Part shown: positions 1 to 6,293 of the stretch, piece by piece
How the letters are laid out: each line of letters starts with the position of its first letter
Position numbering within the stretch: position 1 is the first letter of the stretch
NCBI RefSeq assembly: GCF_004168205.1
Contig: NZ_RCYB01000070.1
Span: 1 to 10,753 of the forward strand
Reading direction: 5' to 3'
DNA length: 10,753 nucleotides
DNA from: Catenibacterium sp. co_0103
GTDB lineage: Bacteria > Bacillota_I > Bacilli_A > Erysipelotrichales > Coprobacillaceae
Program-made: the position numbers and the translations under genes
Notes under the pieces: generated by a model
Seen by the model: only the letters and a program-made list of their open reading frames with translations
Told to the model about the DNA's origin: nothing
The model's database searches: none

Positions 1-9
1 TCTTCCCAT
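1..9 (-). CDS. Start of an unidentified gene running off the left edge
   Basis: An ATG at 9-7 (minus strand) is preceded by AGGAGG (23-18) with an 8-nt spacer, which is a strong ribosome site, but only three codons (Met-Gly-Arg) lie inside the window. It follows the NIF3-like gene by 79 nt on the same strand, so it may be the next gene of the PTS operon; no product can be inferred. The AGGAGG is also the descending arm of a hairpin followed by a T-rich run, so the ribosome site could be accidental and the ATG not a real start. Confidence 0.4.
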
Positions 10-12
10 AAG

Positions 13-67
13 AAAAACCTCCTCAGCAAACAGTGCTTTTAATTATTTACACTGTCTACTGGGAGGT
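13..67 (-). terminator. Long hairpin with T-run overlapping the ribosome site of the edge gene
   Basis: On the minus strand, 67-49 pairs with 36-17 to give about 19 base pairs with one bulged base (23) and an A/U-only loop (48-37). The closing helix is ACCTCC against GGAGGT, and the hairpin is followed by TTTT-C-TT. Three non-Watson-Crick positions (27/58, 29/56, 36/49) are G-U in minus-strand RNA but C-A in plus-strand RNA, so the fold fits the minus transcript. It begins 22 nt after the NIF3 stop and reads as an intrinsic terminator for that operon. It also buries the AGGAGG of the next start codon, so it could act as a translational switch. Confidence 0.7.
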
Positions 68-88
68 CATCATATCATTAAGAGATGC

Positions 89-874
89 TTATTTTTCTAT
101 ATGATAAATACCATATTTGTTAGGAACATAAGTAAATGACACTTCTTGAAGTTGTTCATTGAGATACTTAGCAAGACATTCAATTCCTGGTGCTTCACAA
201 GTCATATGGTTAATAACAATGAGAGGTAAGTCATTATCCATCGCCCATTGAACTGCAGTCCAGTTATTGATACCATCGTCACTTACTAAGCAGGCATCAA
301 CTCCATGTTCAGACATTTGAAAAACATCTGTGCATGCTCCAGTACCTATTCCTAATCTATTTATTTTTTTATTCTTATCACCAATCACTTCAATGCCATA
401 CTGATAATAAGGCTTGATTTGCTTTATGATATGGTGTGCTAATTCTTCGACTGTCATATTTACATCATTCGCAAATCTTAAGAATGAATAATCATGCGAC
501 TCTTCGAATTTTAAATCTAATACTTTTGCCCAGCAATCTCTTACACCATATTCTGGATATAAATCCCATAAATCATGACATCTATATAACGTAATATCAT
601 GTTTTTTTAATAAGGCTTCTTTTTCTTTCTGTGCTTTATAAACAGCTGTAGGAAGTGATGTTGATGCCATATAGAATGCATTTTCATGTGTAATAATAAA
701 ATGCACATCATGTTCTATTGCATACTGAATAATTTCTTTAGTAGCAACCCAGCAAACAACTACTTTATTCACGTCTTTTTGATCATCACCAAATAGAATA
801 CGGTCTCTTGTACAACTTCTATTGACCCACTCACCGTGTGATTCTAATAAATCTAAAATTTGTCTAACTCTCAT
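89..874 (-). CDS. NIF3/DUF34-family dinuclear-metal protein, copy 1
   Basis: The product is 261 residues and belongs to the NIF3-like (YbgI/YqfO-type) family, which usually forms toroidal hexamers with a two-metal site; the substrate is unsettled. The family pattern is visible: a His pair region at 62-65 (THEN), CHDLWD at 99-104, GIGTGAC at 175-181 and INHMTCEAPG at 221-230. These give likely metal ligands H63, D104, H223 and E227. The usual HHP motif is changed to HEN, so E64 replaces the second histidine. The start at 874 is chosen over an in-frame ATG at 940 because AAAGGAGG (886-879) lies just upstream, and this length matches copy 2 exactly. It follows the PTS permease gene by 37 nt and is probably co-transcribed. 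Family confidence is high; its role in sugar metabolism is inferred from context only. Confidence 0.85.
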   Translation of the reverse strand: MRVRQILDLLESHGEWVNRSCTRDRILFGDDQKDVNKVVVCWVATKEIIQYAIEHDVHFIITHENAFYMASTSLPTAVYKAQKEKEALLKKHDITLYRCHDLWDLYPEYGVRDCWAKVLDLKFEESHDYSFLRFANDVNMTVEELAHHIIKQIKPYYQYGIEVIGDKNKKINRLGIGTGACTDVFQMSEHGVDACLVSDDGINNWTAVQWAMDNDLPLIVINHMTCEAPGIECLAKYLNEQLQEVSFTYVPNKYGIYHIEK

Positions 875-886
875 ATGTCCTCCTTT

Positions 887-920
887 AAAAAACCTGGAGA
901 ATAGGATAACCCTATTCTCC
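887..920 (-). terminator. Intercistronic hairpin plus T6 between EIIC and NIF3 copy 1
   Basis: A perfect 10-bp inverted repeat (GGAGAATAGG at 896-905, CCTATTCTCC at 911-920) with a 5-nt loop is followed on the minus strand by AGG and then six Ts (892-887). The stem contains the EIIC stop codon, and the T-run touches the ribosome site of the NIF3 gene. It is probably a partial terminator or an RNA-stabilising/processing hairpin that lowers NIF3 expression relative to EIIC. The 3-nt gap before the T-run makes strong termination less certain. Confidence 0.6.
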
Positions 921-2243
921 CTGTTCAGATAATTTCTCATCTTCTAAATCCATCTGTTTATCATAAGATTTCATAAATGGAATGAAGACAATAATGTTGA
1001 TTGCAAATAAGACAAACCAAATAATAATAGCACGATAATCCATAGTTGAAAGGAATGCATATAGAGGTGCAGGTAAAGTCCAAGGAACACTCATACATGT
1101 CTTACTCATAAGACCTGCAGCTGTTGATAAATATGCAACAACTAAATTAATAGCAACACAAATCATACTTGGAATGAATGTTAGAATATTTAATACTGTT
1201 GGAACACCAAATACTAATGGTTCATTGATGTTAAATACTGATGATGGAATTGCTAAACGTCCTAGTGAACGTAATCTCTTATTCTTACATACAAAGTTCA
1301 AGTTAAATAGAATTGCAAGATAAGCAATAGCTAATCCAAAGATAAATGTAAAGTTACCTGCAATAATGTTTGGAATTTCTTTGTTTGCATTATATGCAGC
1401 TAAGTTAGCAACTAAGTTACCAGTGAAAATTGGTGTAGTAATAGCACTTACCATGTTATCACCATGAATACCGAAGAACCAGAATACTACTGTTAATAAT
1501 ACAATAAATAACATAGATGGTAGTGATGCAGTCGCTGAGATAAGTGGTGAGAAAACAGTAAATACAAGATTTGTAAGACCTGATCCTAATGTTGCAATAC
1601 ATACCTGATCTAAGAAGATAAAGAATAAAATATCAACAACCATTGGCAATAAGACTTCGAATGGCCCAGCAACCATAGGTGGCACACCGGCTGGCATTTT
1701 GATTTTGATATTTTTCTCAATCATGAAGTGGTTAATTTCAATTACAACAAGTGCAACGATAATAGCTGCAAACATAGAACCAGAACCAAGACCACTTAAA
1801 TTGATATAACTACCATCTTTAATAGTCTGTGGAACTGCTGCAATACATAAGAAAGTAAATAATGCTGTAATCGCATTTGGGAAAGCTTCCATTTCATAAT
1901 GCTGTGCTAAACGATATGATACACCAAGCACTACATATACAGAGATGATTCCAATTGTTAAGTTAAATGGAATTGTAAGAATTGAAGACCACTGAGTAGC
2001 CCATGTCTTCCATGCGATTAAAAAACTAAAGAAGAAATTAGTAGGTTTCATAACCTCTAAATCAACTGGTGGGTTCGCAATCATAAGTGAAATACCACCA
2101 ATAACTGTAAGTGGAATTAAAATTGTAAGACCATCTCTTAATGCGGCAAGATGTCTTTGTGAAGCAATCTTTGTTGCTACTGGTACAACTTTTTCTTCCA
2201 TCACTTTTTGAAACTTGTCAAAAAAAGCTTTTAATTTTTCCAT
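912..2243 (-). CDS. PTS lactose/cellobiose-family EIIC permease (CelB/LicC-like)
   Basis: This 443-residue integral membrane protein is the sugar-translocating EIIC subunit of a phosphoenolpyruvate-dependent phosphotransferase system; it would pass the sugar to be phosphorylated by a separate EIIB. Family signatures are KMPAGVPP (182-189), FGIHGDN (257-263), FNINEPLVFG (337-346) and VPWTLPAPLYAFL (386-398). About ten hydrophobic segments run from residue 35 to 425, and the charged N-terminal helix is typical. The start at 2243 is preferred to an in-frame GTG at 2264, because AAAGGA lies 8 nt before this ATG and inside the longer reading. No EIIA or EIIB gene lies in the window, so partners must come from elsewhere or from beyond the left edge. 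The sugar is likely a beta-glucoside or disaccharide but cannot be read from sequence. Expression probably starts at the promoter at 2286-2314. Confidence 0.93.
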   Translation of the reverse strand: MEKLKAFFDKFQKVMEEKVVPVATKIASQRHLAALRDGLTILIPLTVIGGISLMIANPPVDLEVMKPTNFFFSFLIAWKTWATQWSSILTIPFNLTIGIISVYVVLGVSYRLAQHYEMEAFPNAITALFTFLCIAAVPQTIKDGSYINLSGLGSGSMFAAIIVALVVIEINHFMIEKNIKIKMPAGVPPMVAGPFEVLLPMVVDILFFIFLDQVCIATLGSGLTNLVFTVFSPLISATASLPSMLFIVLLTVVFWFFGIHGDNMVSAITTPIFTGNLVANLAAYNANKEIPNIIAGNFTFIFGLAIAYLAILFNLNFVCKNKRLRSLGRLAIPSSVFNINEPLVFGVPTVLNILTFIPSMICVAINLVVAYLSTAAGLMSKTCMSVPWTLPAPLYAFLSTMDYRAIIIWFVLFAINIIVFIPFMKSYDKQMDLEDEKLSEQGE

Positions 2244-2265
2244 AAACAATGTCCTTTCTATCACT

Positions 2266-2279
2266 TGTAAGAGTTTACA
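2266..2279 (-). promoter_or_regulatory. cre-like site at the PTS transcription start
   Basis: The minus strand reads TGTAAACTCTTACA, with TGTAA and TTACA arms around 4 nt. It matches the CcpA operator pattern TGWAARCGYTWNCA except that the central CG is CT. It sits on or just after the predicted +1 of the PTS promoter, where CcpA binding would block transcription. Catabolite repression of a PTS permease is expected biology; the site itself is a prediction. Confidence 0.45.
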
Positions 2280-2285
2280 TATATG

Positions 2286-2314
2286 ATTATATTCTTGTTG
2301 TGAAATAGTGTCAA
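2286..2314 (-). promoter_or_regulatory. Perfect-consensus sigma-A promoter of the PTS-NIF3 operon
   Basis: TTGACA (2314-2309) and TATAAT (2291-2286) are separated by exactly 17 nt on the minus strand. Transcription should begin near 2279, giving a leader of about 36 nt before the EIIC start. Such a strong core promoter usually needs a repressor, and a cre-like site lies directly downstream. Confidence 0.85.
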
Positions 2315-2333
2315 TATATTTTGATGATAAATG

Positions 2334-2382
2334 GGAATTTTCTCATTAATTGGGCTTAATAAACTAAATTCCACGCTTAATA
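2334..2382. repeat. Operator-like repeats upstream of the PTS promoter
   Basis: Two direct copies of GCTTAATA (2354-2361 and 2375-2382) are spaced 21 bp start to start, two helical turns. They overlap an inverted pair GGAATTT (2334-2340) / AAATTCC (2366-2372). The block lies 20-70 bp upstream of the PTS -35 box and about 100 bp upstream of the plus-strand -10. It is a candidate binding site for one of the RpiR regulators; the pairing is unproven. Confidence 0.35.
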
Positions 2383-2454
2383 TCATTATTTTATTATATT
2401 GATACTTTTTCTCATTATTTCATTGAATCATTTATTGTGATTTCTCAAAATCAT

Positions 2455-2483
2455 AGCACATAAAAAATCTTTTTAAATATAAT
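2455..2483 (+). promoter_or_regulatory. Probable promoter for the alkyl-sulfatase-like gene
   Basis: TATAAT at 2478-2483 is a perfect -10 box. The -35 at the proper 17-nt distance (AGCACA, 2455-2460) is weak, sharing only the final ACA with consensus, so an activator may be needed. Transcription from about 2490 would give a leader of roughly 105 nt that includes the hairpin at 2546-2589. Confidence 0.5.
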
Positions 2484-2545
2484 CTACCTTCAGCAAACTA
2501 ACGAATGAAATCATGAGCCTCTAATACTTACCTCAAAGTGCCTAC

Positions 2546-2589
2546 TACCCTCCTATCTAATTCTCTAGTAGAATACATATAGGAGGGTA
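2546..2589 (+). promoter_or_regulatory. Leader hairpin masking the ribosome site of the sulfatase-like gene
   Basis: TACCCTCCTAT (2546-2556) is perfectly complementary to ATAGGAGGGTA (2579-2589), which contains the AGGAGG of the downstream gene 9 nt before its ATG. Within the loop, ATTCT (2560-2564) pairs with AGAAT (2570-2574), making a nested two-helix hairpin. CTACTA (2542-2547) can pair instead with TAGTAG (2566-2571), which would open both helices, so two exclusive folds exist. No T-run follows, so it is not a terminator. It could control translation (ligand, temperature or protein) or be a DNA operator. Confidence 0.6.
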
Positions 2590-2595
2590 TTTAAC

Positions 2596-3822
2596 ATGAG
2601 TGAACAACTATTAATCAAACATACACAAGAAACATTTAAAAAACATTTCTATGAAATCAATGATCACATTCTATTCTTCTATTCCTATGGTCATAGTAAT
2701 GCAACTGCTATTATAGGTAATAGTTCTGTTATCTTAATAGATACTCTAGACTCTAATGAATATTCACAAGACTTATTGAATGACTTAAGAAAGTATACAG
2801 ATAAACCAGTGAAAACATTAATCTATACTCATGGTCATCCAGACCATAGAGGTGGTGCAGGTACTTTTAGAGATACTGTAGAAGAAATCATAGCTTTTAC
2901 ACCATTTAAAACACCTTTAAAGTATTATGAAAAGATTGATGAAGGATTAAGAAAAAGAGGAACATATCAACATGGATATACTCTTACAAATGAAGAAGCA
3001 ATATGCCAAGGTATTGGTATAAGAGAAGGTAAGGTTACTGGTCATGGATGCTATGATTTTATCTCTCCTACTACTTTATATACTGAAGATAAAGTCATAA
3101 GAGATATTGATGGTATACATCTAGAGTTATATAGAGCACCAGGAGAAACTGATGATCAAATCTGTATCTGGATCAATGATGATCAGGTTCTCTGTACGGG
3201 TGATAACTATTATGCTGTTTTTCCAGCATTATATGCTATTAGAGGTACACAATACAGAGACCTTGCTACATGGATTGATTCTTTAGACCTTATTCTTTCT
3301 TTTGATGCAAAAGTTCTATTACCAGGGCATATACATCCTTTATTAAACAAAGAATTAATCCAGAACCAAGTAGGTCAGTTTAAAGAAGCTATCGAATATA
3401 TTCTCTTTAATACCCTAGACTGTATTAATAAAGGTCTTACTCTAGATGAAACAGTACAAACTGTTTCATTACCAGAAGAACTTAAGAACTCACCTTACCT
3501 GCAGGAATATTATGGAACTGTAGAATGGGCTGTTAAAAGTGTTTATACAGGCTATGTAGGATGGTTTGATGGTGATCCTATCCATTTATTACCTGTCAGC
3601 AATCAAGAATATAATAGTGTATTATTAGATCTTATTGGTGAAGAAAAACTATTAGAGAAGATTAAAGACTGTATGTCTCATTCACAATATCAAATAGCCT
3701 TACAATTATTAGAACTCATAGACAATAAAGAACTAAAAAAAGAATGTCTACTACAACGTGCAAAACAAGTAAGAAGTGCGAATGCGAGACATTATCTAAT
3801 TGCAGCTAGTAAAGAGTATTAA
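2596..3822 (+). CDS. Alkyl-sulfatase-type metallo-beta-lactamase-fold hydrolase, short form
   Basis: This 408-residue protein resembles the SdsA1/BDS1 type III alkyl sulfatases, which cleave alkyl sulfate esters with two zinc ions. The metal motif THGHPDH gives H79, H81, D83 and H84; further likely ligands are E184 (APGET), D203 (CTGDNYY) and H245 (LPGHIHP). AIRGTQYRDLATWIDSLDL (214-232) and VGWFDGDPIHL (321-331) are characteristic of the sulfatase and its dimerisation helix domain. Family members usually exceed 600 residues and end in an SCP2-like lipid-binding domain. That domain is absent here, and the tail ends soon after the helical domain. There is no signal peptide, so it is probably cytoplasmic. 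The gene stands alone, divergent from the PTS operon, with a long structured leader. The true substrate may not be an alkyl sulfate. Confidence 0.82.
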   Translation: MSEQLLIKHTQETFKKHFYEINDHILFFYSYGHSNATAIIGNSSVILIDTLDSNEYSQDLLNDLRKYTDKPVKTLIYTHGHPDHRGGAGTFRDTVEEIIAFTPFKTPLKYYEKIDEGLRKRGTYQHGYTLTNEEAICQGIGIREGKVTGHGCYDFISPTTLYTEDKVIRDIDGIHLELYRAPGETDDQICIWINDDQVLCTGDNYYAVFPALYAIRGTQYRDLATWIDSLDLILSFDAKVLLPGHIHPLLNKELIQNQVGQFKEAIEYILFNTLDCINKGLTLDETVQTVSLPEELKNSPYLQEYYGTVEWAVKSVYTGYVGWFDGDPIHLLPVSNQEYNSVLLDLIGEEKLLEKIKDCMSHSQYQIALQLLELIDNKELKKECLLQRAKQVRSANARHYLIAASKEY

Positions 3823-3848
3823 AAAGCAGGTCCCCTCGGACCTGCTTT
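3823..3848. terminator. Shared bidirectional terminator between convergent genes
   Basis: AAAGCAGGTCC (3823-3833) and GGACCTGCTTT (3838-3848) form a perfect 11-bp stem with a 4-nt loop. On the minus strand it ends in five Ts (3825-3821) and starts 8 nt after the esterase stop, making a good terminator. On the plus strand it directly follows the sulfatase-like stop but has only TTT, so it is weaker there. Confidence 0.88.
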
Positions 3849-3856
3849 AGTGCGTA

Positions 3857-5476
3857 TTAAGCTCTTTTTCTTCTAATAAGAATGATTCCAAAAGCGGCTA
3901 CTACAAACATTGCGATATATGCTGCAAATGTAGTTGTATCACCAGTCTTTACTGGATCCTTCTTAGTAGTAGTTTCAGTTTTGTTTGTTGTATCTGTTTT
4001 GTTTGTTGTGTCTGTCTTATCTGTTTTATCTGTTGATGGTTTGTTTTCTGGAGTAGTAGGCTTTTCAGGTTCTACTGGAGTAGCATCTTTCATATATGTA
4101 GCTGCCCAATTCCAGATATGAGTACCTGATGCATCAGATGGGTTATTTCTTAAAGTATAAATCCAAGACCAATGGTCACTGTATTTAACTGTTTCTTTCA
4201 CACCATCTAAATTATAATCTTCTTCAAATTTAAGTTTACCACAAGGTCTAGTTTCACCTAATGAGTCAACTTTATCTTCTAAATCTACTGTATCATATAA
4301 TGATAATTTATATTTACCATCTTTAGTTTCACTAGTAGTGAAGCTTGAATTGAATTCCTGTTCTACTCGAGTAGTAGTTAATTCAGCACCATCAGTTAAG
4401 ATTTTAAAGATTCTCTGTGAACATACTTCTGACTTAACGCTAGAGTCTGTCTTACCCTGTACTAACCAGATAGCTGTCTTAGAATTCTTAAGGCTAGCTA
4501 ATTCTTCATCAGTAGGAGTTTCTCCACCTCTAATTGCAGCTGTATCTAATGCTGGACAGTTGATCATAGCTGCAGAGAATAAATCAGGATATGCAATCAA
4601 CATTCTAGTAGTCATATAACCACCAGCTGAACATCCACTTACTACAACCTTATTAGGGTTAATATTGTATTTCTTAATAACTTCTTCGATTTCTGTTTTA
4701 GCTTTTTCTAATAAATTATCTCTTTGAGCATAGTACCAAGTAGCTGGTGCTTGGAAACTCATTACATGAGCACCACCAAAGATGTTCTGAGCTTCATCAG
4801 TAGCCCAAGCAACAGTACCTCTATTTGCAAGCATCTGAGCAACGTTATTCTGAGTATTATAACCTTCTAAGTCCCCTTCACCATTACCATGGAACCAAAC
4901 AACTAACTTATCAGCACCTTTTGCTTCATGGAACTGATAGTTGATTCCCTGAGAGCCTTTAACTGAAGTGAACTTTGCTGTTTCTTCATCAATAACAGTA
5001 TTATCACAAGTGATTTCTCCAGTGATATCTTCTAAGTCTCTACCATCTACTGAAGTTGCTTTTAAAGCTTCATTCTGAGCAATAGTATAATTAATCTTAC
5101 CTGGATAGTTTCTACTTTCAGATAACCAAGTTAAAGTAGCACCTTCTGATTCATTCATATAAAGTGTTACCTTACCACCTGCAACTTCTACCTTTTCAAT
5201 AGTACGATCAGCATCACTATAAACTTTCCCGTTATTTGAACCAATCTGTACATAGTTAGTTGCATGAACTGTATAAGTATCTTTATCAGCGCCAGATACT
5301 TTTACACCATCACCGTAGTCAATTACAACTTTATTGACTACCTGCCCAGCATCTGTGACTTTACCATATAACTGAGCTACATAATTACCTGCTGCCTGAA
5401 CAGGAACTACAAACACCATTGCAACCATCATTGCAACACTTACAACAACTGAAAATACATGTTTCATCTGTTTCAT
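3857..5476 (-). CDS. Secreted, sortase-anchored alpha/beta-hydrolase (esterase/peptidase, COG4099-like)
   Basis: The 539-residue product starts with a signal peptide (1 to about 28, ending VPVQA). A beta-rich N-terminal region (30-180) precedes an alpha/beta-hydrolase core with HGNGEG at 196-201 (oxyanion side), the nucleophile elbow GCSAGG with S283, a likely acid D344 (GKTDSSV) and a His at 435 (SDHWSW) or 453 (GTHIW). This suits PHB-depolymerase/feruloyl-esterase-like or predicted-peptidase families. A Pro/Thr/Lys/Asp linker (467-506) leads to PVKTGD (508-513), a hydrophobic helix and RRKRA, a variant sortase signal lacking the Leu of LPXTG. The start at 5476 is chosen because AGGAGG lies 8 nt before it but only 2 nt before the ATG at 5482. 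It likely acts on dietary or host polymers at the cell wall. The substrate is unknown. Confidence 0.85.
   Translation of the reverse strand: MKQMKHVFSVVVSVAMMVAMVFVVPVQAAGNYVAQLYGKVTDAGQVVNKVVIDYGDGVKVSGADKDTYTVHATNYVQIGSNNGKVYSDADRTIEKVEVAGGKVTLYMNESEGATLTWLSESRNYPGKINYTIAQNEALKATSVDGRDLEDITGEITCDNTVIDEETAKFTSVKGSQGINYQFHEAKGADKLVVWFHGNGEGDLEGYNTQNNVAQMLANRGTVAWATDEAQNIFGGAHVMSFQAPATWYYAQRDNLLEKAKTEIEEVIKKYNINPNKVVVSGCSAGGYMTTRMLIAYPDLFSAAMINCPALDTAAIRGGETPTDEELASLKNSKTAIWLVQGKTDSSVKSEVCSQRIFKILTDGAELTTTRVEQEFNSSFTTSETKDGKYKLSLYDTVDLEDKVDSLGETRPCGKLKFEEDYNLDGVKETVKYSDHWSWIYTLRNNPSDASGTHIWNWAATYMKDATPVEPEKPTTPENKPSTDKTDKTDTTNKTDTTNKTETTTKKDPVKTGDTTTFAAYIAMFVVAAFGIILIRRKRA
3976..4011. repeat. 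18-bp tandem repeat in the esterase linker
   Basis: Two adjacent 18-bp units (3976-3993 and 3994-4011) match at 16 positions and encode a T/N/K/D-rich hexapeptide repeat of the wall-spanning linker. It is likely to vary in copy number between strains through slippage. Confidence 0.7.
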
Positions 5477-5502
5477 GTCCATTTCCTCCTGTAATTAATA
5501 TA

Positions 5503-5541
5503 TCAGAAAGAGCATATGAAATCGATTGCATAAAACGTTTT
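5503..5541 (-). promoter_or_regulatory. Possible esterase promoter with a cre-like core upstream
   Basis: The minus strand carries an extended -10, TGATATATT, about 20 bp upstream of the ribosome site; no good -35 is visible. Further upstream, AAAACGTTTT (5532-5541) is a perfect palindrome with the CG core of a CcpA site, though the outer TG/CA bases are missing. No convincing terminator for the upstream regulator gene is seen in the 121-nt gap, so read-through is possible. Confidence 0.35.
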
Positions 5542-5597
5542 TAGTTTTTATTTTATAACCATTATTTTTTTAAAACAGAAAGGGTTCATAAATAGAA

Positions 5598-6293
5598 CTA
5601 CATTTGTATATTATCTAAGATTCCATATATATTTTCAAAAATCATACAGAGATGATGTATTCTATCTGCTATACATCTCTCATCAATTTCTATATAGTTT
5701 TCATTTAATTCCTTCTTCTTTGCGACTTTCCCTATGTAGATATGTTCTATATTTCTTTGTTCCAATGATTCCATTAAAGTAATATATTCATCAAGATATC
5801 CTAATTCAAATCCTAGATTAGAATGAAAAAGAGAGACAAAGAATACAATATCATCCGATGTCACATTAAGCTGTATCAGCTGTTTCATAGGAAGAGATTG
5901 ATACAGCTGAAAATCTATAGGTATTTTTGTATCTCGGAAAATCTGCTTATAGACAAGTAATGGTGCAAGAGAACTCTCATCTCCTAAAACAACGATTCTT
6001 TTCTTATCTTTAATCTTATCCCAAAGTGACTCATCATACTGGCAGGAACGATAAAGTGGTCTCGTAGACAACTCATAATACAGCTGATATTGAACAGCAG
6101 TAAAATTCTTATAGCCCAAATCAATAGAATAACGTCTCAATGTTGATTTAGAAATATCTAAGTCTTTTAATATATCATTTACTTTATATTCAATAATAGA
6201 ATGACGATTTTCTAATAGATAATGTGTAATACGATAAGTATGGCTTTCTCTATCCGATATACTATCTAACATATTCAACTGTTCTAATATCAT
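5598..6293 (-). CDS. MurR/RpiR-family regulator, second of a tandem pair
   Basis: The 231-residue protein has an N-terminal RpiR-type helix-turn-helix (about 36-64, ILKDLDISKSTLRRYSIDLG) and a divergent SIS-like sugar-binding fold. The SIS part is recognised by RIVVLGDES (99-107) and DDIVFFVSL (147-155), with no clear phosphosugar-binding Ser/Thr motif. RpiR regulators normally dimerise and respond to sugar phosphates; this one is shorter than the usual 280 or so residues. Its ATG overlaps the stop of the preceding regulator (ATGA, 6293-6290), which implies translational coupling and perhaps a heteromeric complex. Targets are probably the PTS operon and/or the esterase gene just downstream. 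Family assignment is fair; the ligand is unknown. Confidence 0.75.
   Translation of the reverse strand: MILEQLNMLDSISDRESHTYRITHYLLENRHSIIEYKVNDILKDLDISKSTLRRYSIDLGYKNFTAVQYQLYYELSTRPLYRSCQYDESLWDKIKDKKRIVVLGDESSLAPLLVYKQIFRDTKIPIDFQLYQSLPMKQLIQLNVTSDDIVFFVSLFHSNLGFELGYLDEYITLMESLEQRNIEHIYIGKVAKKKELNENYIEIDERCIADRIHHLCMIFENIYGILDNIQM

Noticed and set aside
3882..4121. Plus-strand open frame opposite the esterase linker and anchor
   Set aside because: It is the antisense of a repetitive Thr/Lys-rich coding segment, yields low-complexity Val/Ser/Phe sequence and has no ribosome site.
4338..4619. Plus-strand open frame inside the esterase gene
   Set aside because: It mirrors a well-supported hydrolase core in the opposite strand and has no recognisable domain or ribosome site.
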